Shown here in pieces: positions 17,688 to 28,100 of a stretch of 64,000 nt of DNA. Under the pieces are notes generated by a model. The model was not told the origin of the DNA, searched no databases, and saw nothing but the letters and a program-made list of their open reading frames with translations. The stretch is taken from NCBI RefSeq assembly GCF_037126285.1, contig NZ_CP147012.1, positions 4,238,676-4,302,675 on the forward strand, read 5' to 3'. The translations under genes were made by a program, and so were the position numbers. The first letter of the stretch is position 1. Each line of letters starts with the position of its first letter. This DNA comes from Bernardetia sp. MNP-M8. GTDB taxonomy: Bacteria > Bacteroidota > Bacteroidia > Cytophagales > Bernardetiaceae.

Positions 17688-18929
17688 CTATTCATCTTCT
17701 TTTCTAGCATTTGTAAGAGGTTTTCTAAGAAACTTCATAAGCATTAATTTCTCGCCTACTATTCCAAATTTATAGACTGTATTTTTGACTGTATTTTGTG
17801 TAAAATTGCTATACTGATAATTGAGTGAGTCTCCTGTAATATTTTCGCCTATCTCCCAACCATAAAAGGAATGGTATTCTACTGAAGTAGCATGTTCATT
17901 ATACTCAAATTGATGATGTGTTTCGGTTGTATCTCCATTTTCTATGACCTTGGCTGTTGCACGCAGGCAAATATTGCCATCGTGTATATAAACTCGGTCT
18001 ACTGTATAGGCATCGTCGCTGTTGGTAAGCTGTAAAACCCAACCTAATTTACCTTCATTATTGTACTTTGCTAAAAATACATCGTCTTCTTTACCACTAC
18101 GAACTTCTATATTGTCAAAAACAGGAGCATATTTGAATGTTCCTCCTAAAAAAATATTTCCCTCTCTATCAATTGCCATATCTGATGTTTTGACCTCTCC
18201 ACGTCCATTTTTATTCATTTTATTAATAATAGTAAACCATTCTAAATTATCATTATTGTCATATTTGGATAAATAACTATTGTAATAACGAGTAGGGTTA
18301 TTTATCAAGGTGGTGTCTATTTTTACTTTGTCTTTATAGGCTTCTGCTAAATAAAGATTAAGCTGACGGTCAGTTTGAGGTAGAGAATAAGCTGTTTTGT
18401 TTTCTGTTTTTACCCAAAGTACTGTTCCACTTTTGTCATAATTAGCAACATAACCACCTTCTTTTTTATCAGCTTTTATTCTATCAAAAAAAGTTGAATC
18501 TTCAAAATGCCCAGATAGAATTACACCTCCTTCTTGAGAAATTCGCATCGAACCTACATAATCATCTCCTATTCCTCCTGCTTGTTTTTTCCAAAGAAGT
18601 TTTCCATTTGTATCAAATTTTAATAAAAACGCATCTGTTCCTCCTTTACTGTTCAGACTTGTTTGCTCATTAATTTTTAGTTCATCTGAAAAAGTTCCTG
18701 CTAAATATATATTCTCTACCGAATCAATTACTATAAGTGGTGCTGTTCGTTGATTTTTAAAAAACTTTCCTGTAATATCTACATTCCACTTTTTATCATA
18801 AGGAGGTTGTTTTTCTGTTTCTTCTGTATCCTCTTCATTTCCACTTGTTTCATTAGTTTGAGCCATTAAAGTAGAACAAAAAAGAAAAACACTTAGAAAC
18901 GAGATATAGATTAGGATATTTATTTTCAT
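17688..18929 (-). CDS. Exported SBBP-repeat beta-propeller protein
   Basis: This 413-residue protein has a clear signal peptide (about 1-23, ending LMAQ). It consists of propeller-type repeats of the SBBP kind: recurring blocks such as LAGTFSDELKI, GGTDAFLLKFDTNGKLLWKKQ, SGHFEDSTFF, YVANYDKSGTVLWVKT and LGGTFKYAPVF, each pairing a GTF/GHF strand with a W-containing strand. Proteins of this type are exported in Bacteroidota and their roles are mostly unknown. No catalytic residues, lipobox or T9SS sorting domain were seen, so it is probably periplasmic. It is single, with no clear operon partner. Confidence 0.75.
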   Translation of the reverse strand: MKINILIYISFLSVFLFCSTLMAQTNETSGNEEDTEETEKQPPYDKKWNVDITGKFFKNQRTAPLIVIDSVENIYLAGTFSDELKINEQTSLNSKGGTDAFLLKFDTNGKLLWKKQAGGIGDDYVGSMRISQEGGVILSGHFEDSTFFDRIKADKKEGGYVANYDKSGTVLWVKTENKTAYSLPQTDRQLNLYLAEAYKDKVKIDTTLINNPTRYYNSYLSKYDNNDNLEWFTIINKMNKNGRGEVKTSDMAIDREGNIFLGGTFKYAPVFDNIEVRSGKEDDVFLAKYNNEGKLGWVLQLTNSDDAYTVDRVYIHDGNICLRATAKVIENGDTTETHHQFEYNEHATSVEYHSFYGWEIGENITGDSLNYQYSNFTQNTVKNTVYKFGIVGEKLMLMKFLRKPLTNARKEDE

Positions 18930-19077
18930 AATTTTGCTTTACTTAATTTATTTCAGCTTAAAAAGGGAAAGGGAAAGGGAAAAGAATAATTAGCTATTTT
19001 TTCATAAAAAAACAGAATTTAAGATAAATAGCTGTACCAAAGATAAAAAAATGATTTGCTAAATGAAAAGTATAAAA

Positions 19078-19106
19078 AAAACCTACAAGCAAATTTGTAG
19101 GTTTTT
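19078..19106 (-). terminator. Intrinsic terminator after corA
   Basis: Arms AAACCTACAA and TTTGTAGGTTT with a short loop; on the minus strand it ends in a T-run. It lies 54 bases after the corA stop. Confidence 0.8.
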
Positions 19107-19159
19107 GAGTTATATTTTTTGATAATTTCATAATTTCTTTAAAGAATCTAAATTTTAAT

Positions 19160-20065
19160 TTAAATCCAGCCTTTTTTCTTAAACCAAAAATAAATACCTA
19201 CTACCATCGAAATCATTACCATCCAAACAATAGCATAACCGTTTTCTACTTCTAGCTCTGGAATATCTTTAAAATTCATTCCATAAACTCCTACAATAAA
19301 AGTTAGAGGAAGAAAAAAAACTGAGAAAATTGTCAGAATTCCCATAATTTCGTTAGTTCTATGAGAAGCCAAAGACAAACGAAGATTAATTAGGTTATTT
19401 GCATTTTCGTGTAATTCATCTACTCTATAATAAAGAGAGTCTGCAAATTCGATATTGTGATGTGCCAACGGATAATCTTTAGCATATCTCATATAGTTCT
19501 GAATGAGTTCTTTAGTAAGATAAAGCATTCTTTTAAAAACAGAACCTCGTCTTTTTAACTGATACAATCTTTCGAAGATTGAGCCGTCTTTCATTTCTCT
19601 GAAAACCTCTTTTTCATACGCATCCAAACGTTCACTAGCCTGATTCATTCCTAACTCATACGTTTTTAAGAGCATGTCTAAAAGTTTGTATGTAAAATGT
19701 TCGCTATTTTCATAACGTGTATGTGAGCCATTGCGCCATTCGTTGGCAAGTTGTGCAAGTGTAGGCTGACCTGTTCTGTGAATAGTAAGAATATATTCTT
19801 TGCTTACAAAAATGGCTACTTTATTTGTAATTTCTTGAATTGTATCTGCATCATCTTCACAATAGAGGTCGTAATATCTTACAATAAAATAAGTCCAGTC
19901 ACCTATTGGTTCTACTTTTGGCATATGAAAAGCAGCCATACAATCTTTGACAGCAGAAGCTGGCATTTTGTATTGACGAATAAGTTCTCTTAAATCTTTA
20001 TCACTCGGACTGATTACGTCTATCCATTGATAACCTGATTCGGCTTCTAGAATAGTTTTTATCAT
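19160..20065 (-). CDS. corA: CorA family divalent cation transporter
   Basis: 301 residues, normal for CorA. A long soluble N-terminal domain with extended helices (about 1-235) is followed by two C-terminal membrane segments. The selectivity motif YGMNF sits at the end of the first segment (FIVGVYGMNFKDIPELEVENG), and the last segment ends in KKKGW. CorA forms a pentameric inner-membrane channel for Mg2+ (or Co2+/Ni2+; some relatives export Zn2+). Nothing around it narrows the ion. It is probably transcribed alone: a terminator follows, and the 305-base upstream region has two promoter-like sites. Confidence 0.92.
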   Translation of the reverse strand: MIKTILEAESGYQWIDVISPSDKDLRELIRQYKMPASAVKDCMAAFHMPKVEPIGDWTYFIVRYYDLYCEDDADTIQEITNKVAIFVSKEYILTIHRTGQPTLAQLANEWRNGSHTRYENSEHFTYKLLDMLLKTYELGMNQASERLDAYEKEVFREMKDGSIFERLYQLKRRGSVFKRMLYLTKELIQNYMRYAKDYPLAHHNIEFADSLYYRVDELHENANNLINLRLSLASHRTNEIMGILTIFSVFFLPLTFIVGVYGMNFKDIPELEVENGYAIVWMVMISMVVGIYFWFKKKGWI

Positions 20066-20370
20066 AAATATTTTTTTTGTTTGGGAGGATAGATATAAAT
20101 AAGTCTTACAAAATTAATAATACATATAACTAACTAGTGAGTGATTTATATGATTTTTAAGATGAAATGCAAGATAAATACAAATGAAATTTAGTGAAGC
20201 TAAATAATAATAATCTTTTTAATACTTATTTAAATTTTATTGTATTATCCTGTAACTATCATAGTAATCATAAAAATCACTTGCTAATAATGTCTTACTA
20301 CTTAAGTCTTACAAATTTAACAATATTTCTCTTTATTCAATAAAGTAATTTTACCTGAAAAACTAGCTTT
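20066..20370. other. 305-base gene-free stretch upstream of corA with a repeated box
   Basis: It contains two direct copies of AAGTCTTACAAA (20101-20112 and 20304-20315). On the minus strand each includes a TAnnTTTG-like -7 element (TAATTTTG at 20116-20109, TAAATTTG at 20319-20312). The distal one has a TTG 18 bases further up (20340-20338), so either or both may start corA. No gene was seen. Confidence 0.4.
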
Positions 20371-21075
20371 TTATAGAAGGTTTGTTTCAGCTTTAATTTT
20401 TTTTGCAGTTTTCTCATTAATCAAGGTATCGTAGCTTACACCATCATAAAGTATAAATTTTAATGTGTAAGTCTGTTTTGGATTATGATAAAGTAAATTA
20501 TAAAACCAATATCGTTTGGATTTATAGCATTTTACATGCCTTAATGCCGTTATTGGAATAAGTCTTCTTTCTTTTCTATCTTTATTGAAAGCTATATATT
20601 TGAAATTAATAATTAGATATTCTTCATAGTTACTAAGTACTTGGAACAAAAAGATAGGAACAAAGAAAATAGCAAGACTAATTATGTAGAAAAAATAATT
20701 AAAAGGAGGGATAGAAAAAATATCATTTATGAGATAAAAACCAAGAATAAAAAAAAAACTAGGAATACTTAGACTCAAACTAGCCCTGTATGCTGCATTT
20801 TTATTAGATAATGTTTCTATAATAAGAGAAAAGTTTTGTATTATCTTTGGCTTAATGGTTATAGGTAGGTTTTTAGGAATTTTTTTTAATGTTTTATTTT
20901 GATTACAATGCTTTTTACTCATAAATATCCATGAATCAGCCAAAAATGCAGACTTACAGTTTGCACAAATAACAATTTTATCATTTGCTTGTAGTGCATC
21001 TCCTGTAATTGGATCAATTCTATTTTGAGCTAAGAAAGCTTTGTGTTTTTCCTTTTCTAAACTATGTATATTCAT
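20371..21075 (-). CDS. Membrane protein with RING-like zinc-binding N-terminus
   Basis: This 234-residue protein is of unknown function. The N-terminus (about 18-55) reads DPITGDALQANDKIVICANCKSAF... and then a cysteine in KKHC, a spacing like prokaryotic RING-finger or zinc-ribbon domains, though the full set of eight ligands is not present. Two hydrophobic segments follow (about 97-118 and 126-147), then a cytoplasmic tail with RHVKCYKSKRYWFY and TYTLKFILYDG that looks like a small PH-like beta domain. It faces recQ divergently, about 130 bases away. I do not recognise a specific family. Confidence 0.65.
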   Translation of the reverse strand: MNIHSLEKEKHKAFLAQNRIDPITGDALQANDKIVICANCKSAFLADSWIFMSKKHCNQNKTLKKIPKNLPITIKPKIIQNFSLIIETLSNKNAAYRASLSLSIPSFFFILGFYLINDIFSIPPFNYFFYIISLAIFFVPIFLFQVLSNYEEYLIINFKYIAFNKDRKERRLIPITALRHVKCYKSKRYWFYNLLYHNPKQTYTLKFILYDGVSYDTLINEKTAKKIKAETNLL

Positions 21076-21206
21076 CTTTTAATTTTGTTTTTTATAAATC
21101 TGTATTTTTTGTGCTAAAGAAAATAGTTTTTTGCAAAAAATACTTACCTTTAAAGCTGTAAAAATAAATCGAATTGTTTTACTAATTGCCCACTCAAAAA
21201 AAATAA

Positions 21207-23360
21207 ATGAATCTCAATAAAGCTCGCCACGCTCTTCAACAATATTTTGGTTATTCATCTTTTCGTCCTTTGCAAGAAGATATTATTTCTTCTGTATATG
21301 CAAAAAATGATACGCTCGTTTTGATGCCAACAGGTGGAGGAAAATCTATTTGTTATCAAATTCCTGCTGTTACTTTAGACGGAATTTGTATCGTTATTTC
21401 GCCTTTGATTGCCCTAATGAAAGACCAAGTAAATGCACTTCAAACAAATGGAATTTCGGCAGCTTTTCTCAATTCTTCTCAAGATATGGGAGAACAAAGA
21501 GAAATTGAGTCAGAAGTAAAACAAGGAATAATAAAACTTCTGTATGTTTCGCCTGAAAAATTATTGACAGATTCGTTTCTCTATTTTTTGCAATCTTTAA
21601 ATGTTTCGCTTTTTGCAGTAGATGAAGCTCACTGTATTTCGCAATGGGGACACGATTTTCGCCCTGAATATACACAGCTAAAGACTTTAAAAGACCGTTT
21701 TCCTTTCGTTCCAATGATTGCGCTTACTGCAACGGCAGACAAAATAACAAGACGAGATATTGTCAGTCAATTGGGACTTGAAAATCCGACAGAATTTGTA
21801 GCTTCTTTTAATCGTCCTAACCTTTCGCTCAATGTTTTGCCAGCTTACAAACGTATGGATAGCATTGTGAGTTATATTTTAAGACGACCAAATGAGTCAG
21901 GAATTATATATTGTTTGAGTAGAAAAAATACTGAAAATGTAGCTGCACGACTTCAAAAAGCAGGTGTAAAAGCTGATTTTTACCATGCAGGACTAAATGC
22001 CCACGAACGAAACCGAGTTCAAGATGATTTTATTGCAGACCGAACTCCTATTGTTTGTGCAACAGTCGCCTTCGGAATGGGGATTGACAAGCCAAATGTT
22101 CGTTGGGTTATGCACTACAATATTCCCAAAAATATTGAAGGCTATTATCAAGAAATTGGAAGGGCAGGACGTGATGGATTGAAAGGCGATACAATGCTTT
22201 TTTATAGCTTTAATGATTTGGAAGTATTGAAGGGTTTTGCAGAAGAAAGTGGTCAAAAAGAATTGCAACTTGCAAAACTAGAACGTATGCAACAATATGC
22301 AGATGCGCAGATTTGTAGACGGAAAATTCTATTGAGTTATTTTGGAGAAACACTAAGTGAAAATTGTGGGAATTGTGATGTGTGTAGAAATCCTCCCAAG
22401 CATTTTGATGGAACAATTATCGCACAAAAAGCATTTTCTGCTATGATGCGAATGGATGAAAAAGTAGGTTTTACGATGCTTATAGATGTTTTGCGTGGTT
22501 CGCAACGTCAGGAAGTTTTGGAAAAAGGATATGATAAAATAAAAACGTATGGCGCAGGTTCGGATATTTCAGCAGGCATTTGGCAACAGCATTTGTTACA
22601 GTTTCTCAATATGGGACTTATAGAAATTGCTTATGACCAAAACAATGCGTTGAAACTTACTGACGCTGCTAAAGCTGTTTTGTTTCAAAAAAAGAAAGTA
22701 GATTTGGTTAAGTTTGAGTTTAAATCTAAGAAAGAAAGAGAAAAAGAATTTGAAAGACCAAAAAGCAAAAAACGAGAACTTCAAGACGGTTTGTTTGAAG
22801 AATTGCGTCAGCTCAGAAAACAAATTGCAGATTCAAAAGGAATTGCTCCTTATATGGTCTTTGGAGATGCAACACTGAAAGATATGGTTGATAAATCGCC
22901 TACTCATTTGTTTCAGATGCGACAAGTTTCTGGAGTTGGAGATGTCAAATTGAGAGAATTTGGACAAATATTTTTAGATACAGTCGTAAATTATCTCAAA
23001 AATCAAGAAGTAGCAGACCAAGCAAAACTGACCAGTTCGCACCAAGTAACTTATGAAATGTTTGCCAACGAAAATAAATCACTAACACAAATAGCCAAAG
23101 AACGAAATATTACCGAAGGAACTGCTTTAGGACATTTATATAAAGCAAGTCAAGATGGTTTTGAAATTGATTGGTTAGAGTTTGTAAGTTTGGAAGAAAT
23201 TGAAATTATTGAAAAAGCTATCAAGACAGTTAGAAAACGTATTCCAAAAGATGAAACATTCCGAATGAAATTTGTCTATGAATATTTAGAAGAAAAAATG
23301 AGTTATGTAAAATTGCGTGCTGCTGTTTCATACAAGAAAAATCAAGAAGCTATTTCATAA
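21207..23360 (+). CDS. recQ: ATP-dependent DNA helicase RecQ
   Basis: 717 residues, the standard length. Superfamily 2 helicase motifs are all visible: motif 0 [14 protein letters not shown], Walker A PTGGGKS (41-47), DEAH followed by [14 protein letters not shown]-type ALTATAD, and motif [13 protein letters not shown]. The zinc-binding domain ([19 protein letters not shown]), a winged-helix RQC domain and an HRDC domain ([17 protein letters not shown]) follow, and a final helix-turn-helix-like segment ([21 protein letters not shown]). RecQ unwinds DNA in recombination and fork repair. It is transcribed alone from the divergent region at 21076-21206. Confidence 0.96.
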   Translation: MNLNKARHALQQYFGYSSFRPLQEDIISSVYAKNDTLVLMPTGGGKSICYQIPAVTLDGICIVISPLIALMKDQVNALQTNGISAAFLNSSQDMGEQREIESEVKQGIIKLLYVSPEKLLTDSFLYFLQSLNVSLFAVDEAHCISQWGHDFRPEYTQLKTLKDRFPFVPMIALTATADKITRRDIVSQLGLENPTEFVASFNRPNLSLNVLPAYKRMDSIVSYILRRPNESGIIYCLSRKNTENVAARLQKAGVKADFYHAGLNAHERNRVQDDFIADRTPIVCATVAFGMGIDKPNVRWVMHYNIPKNIEGYYQEIGRAGRDGLKGDTMLFYSFNDLEVLKGFAEESGQKELQLAKLERMQQYADAQICRRKILLSYFGETLSENCGNCDVCRNPPKHFDGTIIAQKAFSAMMRMDEKVGFTMLIDVLRGSQRQEVLEKGYDKIKTYGAGSDISAGIWQQHLLQFLNMGLIEIAYDQNNALKLTDAAKAVLFQKKKVDLVKFEFKSKKEREKEFERPKSKKRELQDGLFEELRQLRKQIADSKGIAPYMVFGDATLKDMVDKSPTHLFQMRQVSGVGDVKLREFGQIFLDTVVNYLKNQEVADQAKLTSSHQVTYEMFANENKSLTQIAKERNITEGTALGHLYKASQDGFEIDWLEFVSLEEIEIIEKAIKTVRKRIPKDETFRMKFVYEYLEEKMSYVKLRAAVSYKKNQEAIS

Positions 23361-23397
23361 ATTCATATTTATCCAAAATTTGCATTCTTAATTCTAG

Positions 23398-23425
23398 TTT
23401 GAATAGCTACACTTTCGTACTTTTG
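23398..23425 (+). promoter_or_regulatory. Candidate promoter of the transketolase gene
   Basis: TTTG (23398-23401), 16 bases, TACTTTTG (23418-23425). The -7 element is a full match; the spacer is a little short. It lies 72 bases from the ATG. Confidence 0.4.
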
Positions 23426-23496
23426 TAAAATAGACACATTTCAACGATGTAACTATAAAAAATCAACTATAAAACTCATTTCAAATCTACTTCAAA

Positions 23497-24366
23497 ATGG
23501 CTTCGTACAAAAAAAATGATAAGGAATTCTTAGAAAATATGGTCTCACAAGTCCGTAGAGACATTGTCAGAATGGTTCATCAAGTAAATTCTGGACACCC
23601 TGGAGGTTCTTTGGGTTGTGCCGAACTGTTGGTAGCACTTTATTTTGAGATTATGGAACATAATCCTTCTTTTGATATGGACGGAAATAATGAGGATTTG
23701 TTTTTCTTATCAAATGGGCATATTTCCCCTGTTTGGTATAGTGTTTTGGCTCGTAGTGGCTATTTTAGCATCAATGATTTGGCTACTTTTCGTAAAATAA
23801 ATTCTCGTTTGCAAGGACACCCAGCAACAGAAGAAGGTTTGGAGGGAATTCGTATTGCTTCAGGTTCATTGGGTCAAGGACTTTCAGTAGCTATTGGTGC
23901 AGCTCTTTCTAAAAAAATGAACAATGACAATAAAACTGTCTTTGTTTTGATGGGAGATGGTGAGCAGCAAGAAGGACAAGTTTGGGAAGCTGCTATTTTT
24001 GCAGCCCATCAAAAAGTAGATAATCTAATTGCAATTATTGATGCCAATGGAAGACAAATTGATGGAGATGTAAAAGATGTAATGGATTTAGGCGACCTAA
24101 AAGGATTAGAACAAAAATATAAAGCCTTTGGTTGGAACGTTTTGACATGTCAGAATGGAAATGATTTTGATACTTTAATCCCAATCATTCGACAAGCAAA
24201 AGACCTTACAGGAAATCATAAACCAACAGTTATCTTAATGAAAACTGAAATGGGACATGGGGTAGATTATATGATGGGAAGTCATAAATGGCATGGTGTA
24301 GCTCCAAATGATGAACAATTAGAAACTGCTTTAACTCAAAATGAATCTACGTATGGAGATTACTAA
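23497..24366 (+). CDS. Transketolase, N-terminal subunit
   Basis: 289 residues, corresponding only to the thiamine-diphosphate-binding (PP) half of transketolase. Motifs: NSGHPGGSLG, SNGHISPVWYSVL, LQGHPA, GSLGQGLSVAIGAAL, and the ThDP motif GDGEQQEGQVWEAA ending ANGRQIDG. Split transketolases work as a complex of this chain with a separate C-terminal chain (Pyr and C domains) in the pentose phosphate pathway. The usual partner normally sits immediately downstream, but here a terminator and a convergent gene follow, so the second chain must be elsewhere. It is a complete split-type chain, not a truncation: the end (HKWHGVAPNDEQLETAL) is the natural boundary. Confidence 0.92.
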   Translation: MASYKKNDKEFLENMVSQVRRDIVRMVHQVNSGHPGGSLGCAELLVALYFEIMEHNPSFDMDGNNEDLFFLSNGHISPVWYSVLARSGYFSINDLATFRKINSRLQGHPATEEGLEGIRIASGSLGQGLSVAIGAALSKKMNNDNKTVFVLMGDGEQQEGQVWEAAIFAAHQKVDNLIAIIDANGRQIDGDVKDVMDLGDLKGLEQKYKAFGWNVLTCQNGNDFDTLIPIIRQAKDLTGNHKPTVILMKTEMGHGVDYMMGSHKWHGVAPNDEQLETALTQNESTYGDY

Positions 24367-24435
24367 AGTAAATAATTAGAAATAATTTTGAAATACAAAG
24401 TAAAGTATTTTGTTTTCAAAAAAATATAGTTTCAA

Positions 24436-24470
24436 AAAAGGCATAGATTGCAATAATCTATGCCTTTTTT
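24436..24470. terminator. Bidirectional intrinsic terminator
   Basis: Arms AAAAGGCATAGATT and AATCTATGCCTTTT with a five-base loop, between the convergent transketolase and pyrophosphatase genes, with T-runs on both strands. Confidence 0.88.
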
Positions 24471-24492
24471 ATAAGAATAAGTTTGATATATT

Positions 24493-25023
24493 TTATATTC
24501 CTGGACGGATAGAAAATACTTCTTTTTTGTTTTCTTTGTAACGCTCTTGACACTGTAAAACGATTTCAACAGCATGTTTTTCGTCTTGCCAATCTTCTAC
24601 TGAAACCTTTTTCTTTTCTAAGTCTTTATAAACTTCAAAGAAGTGTCCAATCTCTTTTAGTAAGTGAGGATTTACATCTTCAAATTTATGGATGCTATTC
24701 CAAATAGGATCAGAAACAGGTACACAAAGCACTTTTGCATCAGGACCTTTTTCATCTGTCATATTGAAAATACCAACAGCACGTACTTCAATCAAACACC
24801 CAGGAAAAGTAGGCTCAGAAACTAAAACCAAAACATCCAAGGCATCTCCATCTAAAGCAAGTGTTTCAGGAACAAATCCATAGTCACTTGGATAGTGCAT
24901 TGAAGAAAAAATCATACGGTCGTAACGAATCATGCGTTTTTCAGCATCGTATTCGTATTTGTTTCTGCTTCCTTTTGGTATCTCAACGATAACGTCAAAA
25001 GTAAAATCTTTTTGATCTGCCAT
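24493..25023 (-). CDS. ppa: Inorganic pyrophosphatase, family I
   Basis: 176 residues. It hydrolyses pyrophosphate to drive biosynthesis, as a soluble cytoplasmic hexamer. The family signature DGDALDVLV is present with Asp58, Asp60 and Asp63 binding metals, plus EIPKGSRNKYEYD (substrate lysine and arginine) and YPSDYGFVPETLA. I chose the ATG at 25023; an in-frame ATG 30 codons upstream (25113) lies inside the predicted promoter and adds non-conserved residues. The gene has a good promoter at 25111-25141. Confidence 0.95.
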   Translation of the reverse strand: MADQKDFTFDVIVEIPKGSRNKYEYDAEKRMIRYDRMIFSSMHYPSDYGFVPETLALDGDALDVLVLVSEPTFPGCLIEVRAVGIFNMTDEKGPDAKVLCVPVSDPIWNSIHKFEDVNPHLLKEIGHFFEVYKDLEKKKVSVEDWQDEKHAVEIVLQCQERYKENKKEVFSIRPGI

Positions 25024-25110
25024 TATTTTTTTATTTGTATTATAATAAATAGTGCTAATTAATTTTATTTCGTGTGATATGTCCCATCTTGGTTTTGATA
25101 AAAGGGAGTG

Positions 25111-25141
25111 CAAAGGTAACTTTTTTACCTTAATTTATCAA
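25111..25141 (-). promoter_or_regulatory. Promoter of ppa
   Basis: On the minus strand TTG (25141-25139), 20 bases, TACCTTTG (25118-25111). It gives a leader of about 80 bases before the ATG at 25023 and rules out the longer reading of the gene. Confidence 0.65.
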
Positions 25142-25176
25142 CTTCTTTCACAAATGTAAATTTTTGTCTCTTGTTT

Positions 25177-28100
25177 TTATCTTCCTATCATTACAAATGC
25201 ACCCCAATAAATAGGATCTACATATTTTGGATTTTGACGAAGCTCTCGTTTTGCTTCTCTGATAGCTACTCGTTTGTCACCTGTTTCTTTCCATCTTGTA
25301 TAGAAAATACGCATTAGCTCTTGAGTTGCATCGTCATCTACTTTAAATAAAGACATTAGAAGTGCATCTGCACCAGCAAGTAAAAATGCACTTTGCAAAC
25401 CATACACACCTTCTCCCACTTTACTTTCTCCACGCCCTGTTTCACAAGCACTAAGAATAAAAAGAGGAGAATTAATATTCATTGTAGCTACTTCAGAAGC
25501 TGTTAGAACACCATCAGCTTTGTTATATTCGTGTACACTTTTATTTTGAACCATATCGCCTCCACCTGTAAAAAGTAATCCAGAACGCATTAAAGGATCA
25601 TTATATGTTCCCAAAACAGCCGAACGTTCACGTTCTTGCTCTGAAATATCTTCTTTAAAGATACCATGGGTAGCAATATGATAAACAGTATTATTCTGAC
25701 TATTTAGTTCTTTTATTTGTTTTTCCTTTGCATTTTCTTTTAAGTAGGTAGTTACATTTTTATTTCCTCCTTCTAGTTGAGTAGAAATAATTTCTACTTC
25801 ACGTTCTGCTCCTAAAAGAGTAGGGAAACTTTGTGCTCCTTTATAATCTACATAAAAAAGAGGATTTCCAAACAAAACAAAATTATTAGGAAATACATTT
25901 TTTACTTCTTCTTCAACAATTTGGCGAGTGCTAGTAAGCTGTGCAACAAAATAATTATCTATCACAAAATCATTATCTGCCATTCTAAATGTTTCCACAT
26001 TAAGCTGATTATAAACTCCATCACAAGCAAGATAAATTTTACCTGCATTTTTATCTATTTTATCTCCGATAGGTTTCCAATAAATTTTATAAGAATCATA
26101 ATCTTCTAAAGAGAATTCTACTGTATTTCTGTAATATTGTAAATCGCCGTCTTCCATTTTGTTTCCATTTGGCATTTGAGCCAACCTGATATTACCAGAA
26201 GAAGGCAACACTAAAGCAATATATTTAATACTATCTGTAAATTCTTTATCAAACTGACGATAGCGAATAATTTCGACAGCATACTCTTTATTTTCTAAAT
26301 TTTTCTGAATATCTTTCCAACTAATTGGTTTTTGAGCAGTAGCTGCTGCAAAATCAGAAGACTGACGAGAAAGTATTTTTGATAAATCCTCAATTTCTTT
26401 CTGCAAATTACGAACATCTATATTTTCTTGCTTTAACTGTTCTGGATTTAACGCCAAAGCTGCATTGAGCCTAATCTTCTTTAATTGCCATTTTTCAAAA
26501 TTAATACGCAATGTGTCATCAGGACTTCTTTTGTAAATTTCATTACGCAGTTTTTGAGATTGCCCTAACAAAATTCCTTTTGTAAGTAAAATATTATCAT
26601 ACAAATCACGTAACAATTTTTTCTTTTTGGGTTGTAATTGAATGACTAAATGTGTGAAAAACTCAAAGTCTGGACGAATCTGTTCCCAGTTTTTTGCTTT
26701 TTCTCGTTCACTAAGTACAGCAAAAGTAGTATTGATATACTCTTTATGTTTATCCAAAACTTCGCTCAAGTATTTTTCAGCTTTTTTGTAATCATTTTTT
26801 ACATAATACATACGAGCAATACGAGCCAATACATGCACGTATTTTGGATGAACTTCACTAAAAACCTTAGCGTATTTCTTGCGAGCATCTTCATAAAAAT
26901 CCTTTGCTTTGTCAGGGTTATCTTGTTGAATCTGTAAGTCTCCTAGCAAAACATTTATTTCTGCCAAACTTACAAGTGATGCCGAAGGTAGTTTTTCTAG
27001 GATATTTAATGCCTTTCCTAGCTTATCAGAAGCACTTTTTATGTCTTTATGAGCAACATACAGTTCTGCCGATGTTTTCAAAAATCCTGCATAAACAGGC
27101 GTATTTTCTCCTAAATTGGCTATAAGCATTTTATCAGCTTCATCAAGCTCGTTTGTTACCTTTTTCCAATCAGCTGTAGAGTAAAAATTAATTCTAGCAA
27201 GTTGAATAAGTGTACTTGCTCTATCCAAATGCTCATTGCCAAGTATATCCGTTTTTATTTTAAGTGCTTTTTGAGCAAATTCTTGTGCTTTTTCATAATC
27301 TCCAATAGCTAGATTGTAATCAGCCAAAATACTCAAACTTTCCACTGTACGAATAGAATTTTGACCAAATATATTTTGAGCAATCAGTAATGCTTTATTA
27401 GCAAACTGCTCTGCTTCGATATACTTTCCGTTAGCAAACTCTAAATGTGCGCTCTGATTGTATGTATTGATTAGAAAACGACTATCTGTTCCATATCTTT
27501 TTTCTTTTTCTGCAATTGTTTCTTTTAAAAGCTGTTCGGCTGCACTAAAATCAGCCGTTTCTATATATAAAAAAGCTAATTCTTCTGCTGTACTGGAGTT
27601 TGCAATTGACTGACTAGAACGATTAAATCTTCTTTTAGCTTGATTTAATAAATCTTCTGCACGGTCATAAAGTCCCATTATCATATAATAATGAGCTGCT
27701 GTTTCTAGTGCTTGAGCATGTTCGAAAGCTAAAGAAGGGTTATATTGTTTTTCATAGATTTGTAGCATTTGGCTTACTTGTGTATCTACTTTTTTGTAGT
27801 TACTTTGTTGCATATTCAGACGTGCAGCAATTTCAAGTTGAGCTGCATAGCGTGGGTGTTTGTCGCCATATCTTTGTTGAATCAAATCTAATGCTTCTTT
27901 TGATTTTTTATTTGCTTCTTCAAACTGGTCATTTGCCATATAATAATCAATCCAATCATTTAATGAATTGATATAAATAAGACTTTTAGGTTCGACAAAC
28001 TTTGTCAATGACTGCATGTGAGTGTTATAAAGCTGACCAGCTTCTTTAAATTTTTCAGTATAATTAAAATAATATTTAGCAAGTTTTAGATTTGCTAAAT

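Noticed and set aside
24493-25113. A longer pyrophosphatase starting at 25113
   Set aside because: The extra 30 residues are not part of the family and the upstream ATG lies within the predicted promoter.
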